DNA of 64,000 nt, taken from the NCBI GenBank assembly GCA_903994365.1, contig CAJEXL010000001.1, positions 39,419-103,418 of the forward strand, read 5' to 3'. Shown in pieces: positions 19,400 through 28,326 of the stretch (the stretch's first letter is position 1; each line of letters begins with the position of its first letter). The position numbers and the translations under genes are program-made. The stretch is from an uncultured Chlorobiaceae bacterium. GTDB lineage: Bacteria; Bacteroidota; Chlorobiia; Chlorobiales; Chlorobiaceae. The notes below the pieces were generated by a model. The model saw only the letters and a program-made list of their open reading frames with translations, ran no database searches and was not told the origin of the DNA.

Positions 19400-22300
19400 T
19401 CAATATACCATGAAGTCTCCATCCAACAGGGTAACAACTCCTGTCAACGTAGCGAACTGCACCGCTGCTCCAGCACCGCCTCCATCTGCATCGTAGAAGA
19501 GCGCCTTGTTGGTAGTGTTAAAAATCAGATGTTCATCGCCTGCGGCAGTTCCTCTGGTTACTCCTGCGCCGATCAGAATATCTGAACTATTGAAAACATC
19601 ATCGGCACCTTTGACGTTCGCAAAGAGGGTTGACAACAGTTCAATTTTGTCACGGCCAGACTGAAAATCAGCAATCACATCACGATTGTATTTGCCCAGA
19701 GTTGTAGAAAACTGGAAGATATCACTGCCAGCACCGCCAGTCAGCGCATCGTTGCCATTGCCTCCATTCAGCACATCATCGCCATTTCCGCCGATCAGGG
19801 TATCTTTGCTCGTACCGCCACTCAGAACGTCCGCCAAACCAGATCCGGTCACTGTTGTCCCCTGACCGGTATTGGTGACATGGTAGCCATTCCCTGTAAC
19901 TACGGCAGCAAGATTGACCCCAAGGCCATTGGTTGTAATATTTGCCGTTCCATGGTTGCTTGTCGCGGTGGTCGCTGTCCAGAGAGCGCTGAGGGTGGCA
20001 TTGGCCGTCGCACCTTCCGATACCTTGAGAATATCGCCTCCTCCCTTGCCGAGATCCGTAATGGTGTCTGTACCGGAATCCACATTGAAGGTATCAATAC
20101 CCAGGCCACCGGTCATGGTATCGTCTCCCCCAAAACCGGTGAACGTATTTGCCACACCATTACCGATGAGCGTATTTCCAAGCGCATTGCCATTCAGGTT
20201 GAATGCTACCGTATTCTGGAGAGTAGCGTTCTCGACCTCTTCGGTAAGGGTGTAACTGCCGCCTGCTTTGGCAATGGCGACCTTGACCAGATCTTTGCCC
20301 GCATTTGCTGCTTCAATAACCACATCGCCTGTATGGTCGACCATATAGGTGTCGTTACCTTCGCCACCAATCAACGTATCGGAGCCAGCGCCTCCGTCAA
20401 GAACATTCGCTTCGGCATTACCGGTGAGCATATTGGCAAGAGCATTGCCTGTGAGATTGAATGCAACTGAATTTACCAGTGTGGCATGTTCAACATTATT
20501 GGCAACCGTATAGGTGCCGCCAGCAGCAGCAATATTGACCTGAACGAGATCCGTTCCCTCTCCGGCGATTTCGGTTACCTTGTCTGATGTCCTGTCAATA
20601 ATATAGGTATCATCACCAGCTCCTCCGACAAGCGTATCAGCACCAGCGCCACCATCAAGCGTGTCATCTCCGGCATTACCATTCAGTTTGTCATTTCCGG
20701 CAAGAGCAGAGAGCCAGTCACTGGTCGATCCTCCATTCAAAACATCAGCACCGGCAGTTCCTGATAGCGATGCTGCCAGAAGTGTGGCTGCAGAGATGAC
20801 GCTCTCGTTCGAGCCCTGTCCATCAGTGTAGCTCGCACTCACGGTAATTTTTTTGCCCAGCTCGGCCTGACTCAGGGTATAGCTGCTTCCGGTAGCGCCA
20901 CTGATATCTACTCCGCCAGCCTTCCACTGGTAATGAATGTCACCCAGGCCATCAGCATCAGCAAGCGTGTGGTGAGCCGTCAGTGTTTGACCTTTTGTTG
21001 GTGTGCCAGTGATGGTGACGGAACCTGCAGGAGCATCATTTACTTCTTTGATTATAATATGTTGATCTCGTGAAGCAGAGGCTCCGAAATCATCCGTTGC
21101 GGTCAAGGTGACCGTTCGGGGAAGGGATAAAGGAGTATCACTGTTATTGCTGAACGTCAGAGCATGGACAACACTCTGCATCAGTTCGTTGGAGGCATTA
21201 CTGTTGAAGGTAAACTTCCATAACGTATCGCCGGAAACTGAAGCGGCATCAGTTGTGCCAATTGTTATGGTGCCAGCCATCAGCTTATTGCCATTCATGT
21301 CGAGCCAGATAGCACTGTTGCCAGGGTTGGTTGTCGGAAGAGTCAGATGATCGTCCGCTTCAGCATTTGCGGTGATTTGCACCGTGAGTGAACTGCCATG
21401 CCATGCGGTATTGCCATCCGGTTCAGTGATACTAATGTTGCCGAAGAGCAAAAGAGGCGTCTGTTCAGTGAAAGAGATTGGTGAATGCGAGGTGTTCATC
21501 AGCACTGAGACCTTCCCCGTGTTGCTGGGATACTCCATGCTTGTGCCAATGATATCCGCGATTCCATCATTATTGAGATCAGCAGGAATTAGTGAAGAAA
21601 GATAACCTCCCGAAGTGTAGGCTATTTTTTCGTCAAAAGCACCATGACCGTTGTTCAACAAAGCAATCACCTCGTTAGAGAGTTTGAATAAGATATCTTT
21701 ATTACCATCACCATTGAGATCAACAACGGTAAAGAAATAGGCGGATGCACCATAATCCCCGATAACGTAATCGGCTTTTGGAGCAAAGGTACCATCACCA
21801 TTATTCAACAACACCGAGACCTTGCTGGTGTAGCTGGTATAGTCCAAACCCGTTACAATGATATCCCCTTTACCATCACCATTGAGATCGGTTGTTGTCA
21901 CAAAATTAGAAGAACTATTTGTAGCATAATCTGCTTTTGCTGCAAAAGTTCCATCTCCCTTGTTCAGCAATACCGAAACCAAGTCCATGCCCATCAAGAT
22001 GAGATCAGCTTTACCATCACCATTGATGTCGGTAGTTGTCACTGGATTAGGAGTACTATTTGTAGCATAATCTGCTTTTGCCGCAAATGTTCCATCTCCC
22101 TTGTTCAGCAATACCGAAACCTTGCCGCTGCCAGTGGCATAGTCCATGCTCGTTACGATAATATCGGCTATTCCATCACCGTTGAGATCCGTAACCGAGC
22201 TCAGTGAACCAGCTATAGCGTAATCTACTTTTGCTGCAAATGTTCCATCTCCCTTGTTCAGCAATACCGAGACCTTGCTGGTGTTGTTGGAATAGTCCAT

Positions 22301-25300
22301 GCCCGTTGCGATAAGATCGTCAGCTCCATCACCGTTGAGATCCGTAACCGTGTTAAGGGTACCACCTGTCGCGTAATCTACTTTTTCAGCAAAAGTTCCA
22401 TCTCCCTTGTTCATCAATATCGAAACCTTACCGTTGCCAGTTGCATAGTCCACGCCCTTCCAGATGAAATCCGCTTTCCCATCACCATTAAGATCCGTAA
22501 CGGTGTGAAGGGAGCCCGCCATAACAAAATCTACTTTTGCAGCAAATGTCCCATCTCCCTTGTTTATCAATACCGAAACCTTATCAGTAGCGTAAGTGAC
22601 AGAGTTCACGCCTCTCAATATTATATCGTCATTACCATCACCATTGAGGTCGACAATTGTCACAGAATCAGGGTAACCAGTTACAGCATAATCTACTTTT
22701 GGAGCAAACGTTCCATCTCCATTGTTCATCAATACCGAAACGTTACCGGAGTTATTGGCATAGTCCACACCCATAAAAAGGAGATCGGCTTTCCCATCAC
22801 CATTAAGATCAGTAACTGAGTGAAGGTAACCAGTTACAGCGTAATCCACTTTTGCTGCAAACGATTGTGGAACAGTAATCACCGGAGCATCGTTGACCGG
22901 GATGACCGCGACGGTTGCCTGTACAGCAGTTGCTGATGTTCCTCCATCGTTATCGCAGGAAACAATGGTAAAGGCTTCGAGGGTGCCATTGGCATTCATA
23001 TCGGGTGTCCACCATGCGTGGTGGGTAGCATCAATCGTATAATTGTTCTCATTATATGGCATTGCGATGGCTGCATCACTGCCAATTTTCAGGGTGCCAC
23101 TGCTGAGATGTTGTACAACAAATCCATCAACCGTCCCATCAACATCGGCACTATTGCCTTTTGCCAGCAAATCAGCAACAGTGATTTCAACTGCCGTGTC
23201 TTCAGCCGTTGTCGCAACCGGGTTGCTGATGCTTGTAAACGTCGGCAGTTCGTTGACAGGTGTTATAGTGATCGGCTGCACCTGTATGGTTGATGCTCCG
23301 TGGCTATCGTTGAGGATCAGTGTAATGCTACGCTCATCGATCGATGGTGTGTCGCTGCTGTTATTGAACATAAGAGCGCGACCAACACTCTGTACCAGTT
23401 CGTTGGTTGCTTGCTCATTGAGGGAGAATGTCCATCCTGTGCCGTTGCTAACCGAAGCGGCATTGGCAGTACCGATCTGGATTGATCCCGCCATCAGCTT
23501 GTTGCCGTTGACATCAAGCCAGATGCCGTTGCTGCCGGGATTGGTGGTGGTGATACTCAGGCTATCGGCAGGGTCAGCGTTTGCGGTAATCTGAACGCTC
23601 AGTGACCCCCCTTTCCATTCACCTTCACCATCAGGATCGGTGATGATGATATTTCCAAAGGCTGATACCGGTGTTTGTTCGGTAAAAGCAGTTTTTTGTG
23701 AAGTGTTCAACAACACCGAAAGCTTGTTGGTGTTGTTGGAATAATCCATGCCCATAACAATGATATCGGCATCACCATCGCTGTTAAGGTCACTAATCGT
23801 AAGCGATTGGATAATTGTAGCAATGGCATACTCCGTTTCGAAGGTAAAAGTACCATCACCGTTGTTCAGCAACACCGAAACCTTGCCGATATTGTTGGAA
23901 TGGTTCATGCCCCTTACAATGAGATCAGCTTTACCATCACCATTGAGATCAGTAACCGTGTTCAGGGAACCATCTATAGCGTAGTCTGTTTTTTGGGCAA
24001 AGCTGCCATCACCTTTGTTCAGCAAAACCGAGACTTTGCTGGTGTTGTTATAATAGTCGTAGCTGCCCGTTACGATGATATCGGCGTTACCATCACCATT
24101 GAGATCATTAACCGTAACCGATTGGATATTTGTAGCAATGGCATACTCTTGTTGGGGGGCAAAGCTGCCATCACCGTTGTTCATTAACACCGATAACTTA
24201 CTGTGGAAAGTGGAGTAGTCCATGCCTGTTACGATGAGATCAGCTTTATCATCACCATTGAGATCGGCTGTTGTCACCGCATTAAGGGAACCATCCATAG
24301 CGTAATCTTTTTGTGGGCCAAAGGTACCATCACCGTTGTTCATTAACACCGATAACTTACTATGGAAAGTGGAGTAGTCCATGCCTGTTACGATGAGATC
24401 AGCTTTATCATCACCATTGAGATCAATAACGGCAATTGATCGGATATCTCCTGTAAGTGGATAATCTGTTTTTGGAGTAAAAGTACCATCACCCTTGTTC
24501 ATCAATACCGAAATGGAGTAGCTACCAGTACTGTCCACGCTCAGGTCTTTTGTCACGATATCAACCATTCCATCACTATTGAGATCAGTAACCATAACCA
24601 ATTGTGCACTGTTTGGAATAGCATAATCGGCTGCTGATGTAAAAACACCTTCATCATTGTTCAGCCAAATAGACACTTTCCCTCTGTTACTGAAGGAGTC
24701 TGCGCCTGTTACGACAAGATCTGTTTGGCCGTCACCATCTACATCGGCAGTCGTTACAGCAGATGGATAAGTATAATATCCGGTGGAGTACTCTCTTTTC
24801 TGATCAAAAGTACCATCGCTCTTGCTCAACAGCACCGCAACAGAGCCGCCAGGACGATCATTGTTCACGTAAGTTATTATGATATCAGCTTTACCATCAC
24901 CATTGAGATCGCCAGTTGTCACTGAAGCAGGGGAAACATCTGTAGCATAATCTGTTGTTGGAGCAAACGTGCCATCGCCGTTGTTCAAAAGCACAGAGAT
25001 ACTGGCAGAATTGCATAGTACAATGTCAGCCTTGCCATCACCATTGAGATCTGTAGTAAAAAGTCCATTTGAGCTATACCCGATGATGTAATCAACTTGT
25101 TCAGCAAAGGAGAGTGTTTGTGGCGGAACAATAATAGGTGCATCCTGGACAGGTGTTACCTCTACCGTTGCGTTTACTGCCGTTATTGATTCTGCTCCAC
25201 CATTGTCGCGGACAACCACGGTAAAGGCATCGAGTGTGCCATTGGCATTGGCGGCTGGCATCCAGTAAGCGCGGTGCGACGCATCAATAATGTTGTTCGT

Positions 25301-27907
25301 GGCTGAATTCCAGTCCGTAACTGTATCGACATCGGCCCCGATCCTTAGAGTGCCGTTTACCGATTTAACCACAAAAGCTTCAATCGTGCCATCATCGTCC
25401 TTAGCATTCCCGCGAGTCTGAAGATCGGCAAAGGTAATTTCAGTTCTGGTATCTTCGCTGGTTGTGCCAACGACACCACTGAACGCCGTCAGGGCAGGAG
25501 CAATAATAAGAGATGAATATTCGATGATACCATAAAAGGAGCTTCCTGCACCTGTATCATTCCACATGGCAGAAGGGTAGAGATGCACGGCATCTTCATT
25601 GCCAGCATAGTTACTCGGCTCACCAGAACTCCAGTTGGTATAGGTAACCGCACTGCCATCAGCCCATACCCACTCTCCCTCTTTTTGAATATCATTCAAG
25701 CCGATCCATGTACTCTGTTGCCAAAAAGTCGAAGATAGCCACTGGTTTTCTTCAGCATCATTAATAGTCACCAGATGCCCACCGTGCGCAATCGCTTCCG
25801 CTTCAGCTTGCTCCCACGACAAAAGATTGTTGCTGGTAACCTGATAGGTATGACCATTATAATGTTCAAGCTGCTGACCATTACTGTTGAACTTGTGCGC
25901 CACTGTGGCAAAATTCAATGTTGTCGCATCACTGATCCCCGCATACGCCGTGCCCGAAAGATCCCTGATGACCCCACTCGACATTTGCACATGATAAACC
26001 TTTCCTGACTGTAAATCAGTGGTGGGATTAATGGTGACTGTGCTGCCACTGAAGGTGACCTGGGTGCTGTCGGCAACATCGATAGTGAAACTGTCACCAC
26101 TGCCGCTGCTGATGACGACAGAACCCGTGCCTGCCTCTACAGCTTTATTGAACGTCAACAAGATGTTGCTGTCAACAGCTACAGCCGTCGCATCGTCTGC
26201 TGGTGTTGCGCTGGAGAGTGAAGGCGCCATCACAACAGTCTCAACCAGTGTGGCTGATGCGCCTTTGTTGTCACTGACGGTCAGCGTAATGCCGCGTTGT
26301 GCATCGGAGGAGAGGGTGGCGCTGCTGTTGTTGAAGATAATGGCTCGGCCAACGCTCTCGACCAAAGCGTTGGTTGCCTGTTCATTGAAGGTCAATGTCC
26401 ATGCGGCGCTGCTGCTGACGGACATCGCACTGGCAGTACCAATCTGGAGTGAACCCGCCATCAGCTTGCAGCCATCGGCATCGAGCCAGATGCTGTTGCT
26501 GCCCGAGTCGGTAGCGGCCAGGCTCAGGCTGTCGACGGCATCAGCGTTCGAGGTAATCTGCACAACAAGAGAGCCTCCGTTCCAGCTTGCATCGCCGTCA
26601 GGATCATTGATAAAAATATGATCAAAAACTGACACCGGCGTGTGCTCGATAAATGCGGTTGGAACATGTTCGGAGGTGTTCTGCAGCACGGAGACGAAAC
26701 TGCCCGTGGCATCAGAGCCAGTTACTACGATATCCGCCAGTCCATCACCATTGAGATCAGCCGAAGTAACTGCGCCCGTCGTACCTCCTGTCTTGTACTC
26801 TGTACTTTCCGCAAACGTTCCGTCACCGTTGTTCAGCAACACGGAAAGCTTGCTGGTGTTTGTCGAATAATCCATACTGGTCAGGATAATATCAGCATCA
26901 CCATCACCATTGAGATCCGTCGCTGTAACAGAAGTAGAATAACTATTGTTGTTTGTTGCGTAAGCGTAAGTTATTTTTGGGGAAAACGTACCATCGCCAT
27001 TGTTCATAAATATTGAGACGGCAGCACTGTTTTTGGAATAGTCCCTGCCTGCCGCCATAATATCTGCTTTACTATCACCATTAAGATCAACAGCCGCAAA
27101 GATATCGGAATATAAAACAGAAGAGTCTAACGGATAAGAGGTTGTTGGGGCAAACGTACCATCACCATTGTTTAACCATACAGAAAACGACCACCACCTG
27201 GCGGCGTAGTCATCATAATTTTGCACCACGATATCAGCAATTCCATCACCAGTAACATCTTCAACCACAAGTGACTGCGAAAAGCCGGTTGCGTAAAAAT
27301 CAGGGTCGGCAGGAAATAGACCAGCGCCATCGTTCAACAGTATGGCGAGGAATCCCGGCGGTGGGGTATGAGGACCATTAACCACAGAGATGATATCAAT
27401 AATATCGGCTTTACCATCACCATTGATATCTGCAACAGCAACAGACTTAGAATATCCTCCAAGGGCATAATCTTTATGCTCCGTAAAGGCACCAGCACCA
27501 TCGTTTAACAACACCGTGAGGCTGGTATTTGAGCTGTTTCCAACCACAAGATCGGTATGTCCGTCACCATTGACATCGGCAGCAGCAACAGAGCGAGGGG
27601 GCTCTTCGAAAGCATAAACCACTGCTGTTGCAAAGCCATCTCCATTATTAAAAAGCACCGATACTGTTTTATAGTCATTATTGGAGGTCACAATATCCAG
27701 GCGACCATCCCCGTCAATGTCTGCAGTAGTAAGAGATTGAGCGTAAGCTCCAACGGCATAATCCACTCTTGTCGCAAATGAAAGTATCCGTGAAGGATGA
27801 ATAACCGGAGCGCTGTTGGCGAGTAGACCATCATACTGTGCTGCATTGAGCATCAAGGATTCAGCATCACTGACGCGACCATCAAAAATTTCTATTGTTT
27901 CAGCCAT
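19400..27907 (-). CDS. Giant RTX protein with FG-GAP propellers and a C-type lectin-like domain (2835 aa)
   Basis: A secreted repeat protein, probably exported by a type I system because it ends in RTX nonapeptides and a serralysin-like tail. The start is set at 27907 (MAETIEIFDGR), with GGAG upstream; the longer frame starts at 27985. Approximate order: FG-GAP/VCBS array 1 of seven repeats (40-416), strand-rich module (418-561), SbsA-type Ig (566-667), C-type lectin-like domain (670-803, with WIGLND, EPSNY and WND), and cadherin-like module (813-926). Array 2 of nine repeats (930-1403) is followed by two modules. Array 3 of nine (1676-2140) is followed by a module, an Ig-like domain (about 2296-2376), and RTX blocks with GNDKLNGNAGDDTLDGGAGAD and GNGDDVLNGGNGNDALTGG cores. 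The C-terminal segment contains DVIADFQSGRDKIEL. The FG-GAP repeats carry DLNGDGKAD-type calcium loops. No transporter genes are adjacent. A role in adhesion to cells or surfaces is inferred. Confidence 0.88.
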   Translation of the reverse strand: MAETIEIFDGRVSDAESLMLNAAQYDGLLANSAPVIHPSRILSFATRVDYAVGAYAQSLTTADIDGDGRLDIVTSNNDYKTVSVLFNNGDGFATAVVYAFEEPPRSVAAADVNGDGHTDLVVGNSSNTSLTVLLNDGAGAFTEHKDYALGGYSKSVAVADINGDGKADIIDIISVVNGPHTPPPGFLAILLNDGAGLFPADPDFYATGFSQSLVVEDVTGDGIADIVVQNYDDYAARWWSFSVWLNNGDGTFAPTTSYPLDSSVLYSDIFAAVDLNGDSKADIMAAGRDYSKNSAAVSIFMNNGDGTFSPKITYAYATNNNSYSTSVTATDLNGDGDADIILTSMDYSTNTSKLSVLLNNGDGTFAESTEYKTGGTTGAVTSADLNGDGLADIVVTGSDATGSFVSVLQNTSEHVPTAFIEHTPVSVFDHIFINDPDGDASWNGGSLVVQITSNADAVDSLSLAATDSGSNSIWLDADGCKLMAGSLQIGTASAMSVSSSAAWTLTFNEQATNALVESVGRAIIFNNSSATLSSDAQRGITLTVSDNKGASATLVETVVMAPSLSSATPADDATAVAVDSNILLTFNKAVEAGTGSVVISSGSGDSFTIDVADSTQVTFSGSTVTINPTTDLQSGKVYHVQMSSGVIRDLSGTAYAGISDATTLNFATVAHKFNSNGQQLEHYNGHTYQVTSNNLLSWEQAEAEAIAHGGHLVTINDAEENQWLSSTFWQQSTWIGLNDIQKEGEWVWADGSAVTYTNWSSGEPSNYAGNEDAVHLYPSAMWNDTGAGSSFYGIIEYSSLIIAPALTAFSGVVGTTSEDTRTEITFADLQTRGNAKDDDGTIEAFVVKSVNGTLRIGADVDTVTDWNSATNNIIDASHRAYWMPAANANGTLDAFTVVVRDNGGAESITAVNATVEVTPVQDAPIIVPPQTLSFAEQVDYIIGYSSNGLFTTDLNGDGKADIVLCNSASISVLLNNGDGTFAPTTDYATDVSPASVTTGDLNGDGKADIIITYVNNDRPGGSVAVLLSKSDGTFDQKREYSTGYYTYPSAVTTADVDGDGQTDLVVTGADSFSNRGKVSIWLNNDEGVFTSAADYAIPNSAQLVMVTDLNSDGMVDIVTKDLSVDSTGSYSISVLMNKGDGTFTPKTDYPLTGDIRSIAVIDLNGDDKADLIVTGMDYSTFHSKLSVLMNNGDGTFGPQKDYAMDGSLNAVTTADLNGDDKADLIVTGMDYSTFHSKLSVLMNNGDGSFAPQQEYAIATNIQSVTVNDLNGDGNADIIVTGSYDYYNNTSKVSVLLNKGDGSFAQKTDYAIDGSLNTVTDLNGDGKADLIVRGMNHSNNIGKVSVLLNNGDGTFTFETEYAIATIIQSLTISDLNSDGDADIIVMGMDYSNNTNKLSVLLNTSQKTAFTEQTPVSAFGNIIITDPDGEGEWKGGSLSVQITANADPADSLSITTTNPGSNGIWLDVNGNKLMAGSIQIGTANAASVSNGTGWTFSLNEQATNELVQSVGRALMFNNSSDTPSIDERSITLILNDSHGASTIQVQPITITPVNELPTFTSISNPVATTAEDTAVEITVADLLAKGNSADVDGTVDGFVVQHLSSGTLKIGSDAAIAMPYNENNYTIDATHHAWWTPDMNANGTLEAFTIVSCDNDGGTSATAVQATVAVIPVNDAPVITVPQSFAAKVDYAVTGYLHSVTDLNGDGKADLLFMGVDYANNSGNVSVLMNNGDGTFAPKVDYAVTGYPDSVTIVDLNGDGNDDIILRGVNSVTYATDKVSVLINKGDGTFAAKVDFVMAGSLHTVTDLNGDGKADFIWKGVDYATGNGKVSILMNKGDGTFAEKVDYATGGTLNTVTDLNGDGADDLIATGMDYSNNTSKVSVLLNKGDGTFAAKVDYAIAGSLSSVTDLNGDGIADIIVTSMDYATGSGKVSVLLNKGDGTFAAKADYATNSTPNPVTTTDINGDGKADLILMGMDLVSVLLNKGDGTFAAKADYATNSSSNFVTTTDLNGDGKGDIIVTGLDYTSYTSKVSVLLNNGDGTFAPKADYVIGDYGASAYFFTVVDLNGDGNKDILFKLSNEVIALLNNGHGAFDEKIAYTSGGYLSSLIPADLNNDGIADIIGTSMEYPSNTGKVSVLMNTSHSPISFTEQTPLLLFGNISITEPDGNTAWHGSSLTVQITANAEADDHLTLPTTNPGNSAIWLDMNGNKLMAGTITIGTTDAASVSGDTLWKFTFNSNASNELMQSVVHALTFSNNSDTPLSLPRTVTLTATDDFGASASRDQHIIIKEVNDAPAGSVTITGTPTKGQTLTAHHTLADADGLGDIHYQWKAGGVDISGATGSSYTLSQAELGKKITVSASYTDGQGSNESVISAATLLAASLSGTAGADVLNGGSTSDWLSALAGNDKLNGNAGDDTLDGGAGADTLVGGAGDDTYIIDRTSDKVTEIAGEGTDLVQVNIAAAGGTYTVANNVEHATLVNSVAFNLTGNALANMLTGNAEANVLDGGAGSDTLIGGEGNDTYMVDHTGDVVIEAANAGKDLVKVAIAKAGGSYTLTEEVENATLQNTVAFNLNGNALGNTLIGNGVANTFTGFGGDDTMTGGLGIDTFNVDSGTDTITDLGKGGGDILKVSEGATANATLSALWTATTATSNHGTANITTNGLGVNLAAVVTGNGYHVTNTGQGTTVTGSGLADVLSGGTSKDTLIGGNGDDVLNGGNGNDALTGGAGSDIFQFSTTLGKYNRDVIADFQSGRDKIELLSTLFANVKGADDVFNSSDILIGAGVTRGTAAGDEHLIFNTTNKALFYDADGGGAGAAVQFATLTGVVTLLDGDFMVY
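21490..22870 (-). repeat. FG-GAP/VCBS array 3 (nine units)
   Basis: Nine copies of a unit of about 50 residues with a D(L/I)NGDGxxD calcium loop and a VSVLLNKGDGTFAAKxDYA segment. The nucleotide sequences of neighbouring units are very alike, for example those around 21930-22090. Confidence 0.82.
23700..25110 (-). repeat. FG-GAP/VCBS array 2 (nine units)
   Basis: Nine copies with loops including DLNGDGKAD, DVDGDGQTD, DLNSDGMVD and two DLNGDDKAD. The two DLNGDDKAD units come from a nearly exact 159-base-period duplication at 24168-24424. Confidence 0.82.
24168..24424 (-). repeat. Recent tandem duplication inside FG-GAP array 2
   Basis: The 98 bases at 24168-24265 recur at 24327-24424 with a single difference that I can see (CTGTGG versus CTATGG). 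The period is 159 bases, or 53 codons, equal to one repeat unit. This is far closer than other unit pairs in the array, so the duplication is young. Confidence 0.9.
26660..27800 (-). repeat. FG-GAP/VCBS array 1 (seven units)
   Basis: Seven copies with calcium loops DIDGDGRLD, DVNGDGHTD, DINGDGKAD, DVTGDGIAD, DLNGDSKAD, DLNGDGDAD and DLNGDGLAD. Seven matches the blade number of an integrin-type FG-GAP propeller. Confidence 0.82.
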
Positions 27908-28294
27908 GGAGGTACTCCGATTGGAATTGAAGGATGTAAAAAGTTGTTCCGCTTTGCGGTCAATAATCTCTGCCAACGGAAACAAAAGAGTCAGATAATA
28001 CAGCGGAATTCTTAACGAATAACACCTAAAATCTTGTTATCCTCTAATAAGTTACCGACATCTAACAACGACAGGATCTGATACGGCAACATTTCGATAT
28101 TGTCGGCTGCTTTTTGTGTAAGGAAATTACACATTATTTTTCAAAATTACACTGCTCATCATGAATGCACTTGAAAAAAAGAATGGGTACGCGTTACGAG
28201 TCGTGGACGGATTGTGCGTTTTTCAGGAACATATTATTGCACATACGCCCTGCGAATTGGGTAATACGAAAAATTGGGTGATGATCGGAATGAA
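27908..28294. other. Upstream region of the giant RTX gene
   Basis: About 390 bases between the RTX gene start and the end of topA. It contains the GGAG ribosome-binding site of the RTX gene, a pair of AAATTACAC direct repeats (28124-28152), and at its far end the palindrome overlapping the topA stop. Small open frames here look like chance. The promoter of the RTX gene must lie within it or upstream. Confidence 0.5.
28124..28152 (-). promoter_or_regulatory. Paired direct repeats upstream of the giant RTX gene
   Basis: AAATTACAC occurs at 28124-28132 and again at 28144-28152, that is GTGTAATTT on the gene's strand. The copies are 20 bases apart, close to two helical turns, about 215 bases before the start codon. 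This spacing could suit a dimeric or paired regulator, but no known consensus is claimed. Confidence 0.3.
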
Positions 28295-28326
28295 TTGTAG
28301 GGGCACGCCATGGCGTGCCCCTACAA
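28295..28326. repeat. Palindromic element B, overlapping the topA stop
   Basis: A perfect 32-base palindrome with no loop: arm TTGTAGGGGCACGCCA followed directly by its complement. The topA stop codon (CTA at 28321-28323 on the plus strand) lies inside it. It shares the GYAGGGG(A)CACGCC arm with element A at 19329-19358, so both look like copies of one dispersed palindrome family. Confidence 0.9.

Noticed and set aside
19880..27998. Plus-strand open frames opposite the RTX giant, including one of 200 codons
   Set aside because: They are antisense shadows of the FG-GAP and RTX coding sequence, with no ribosome-binding sites or family features.
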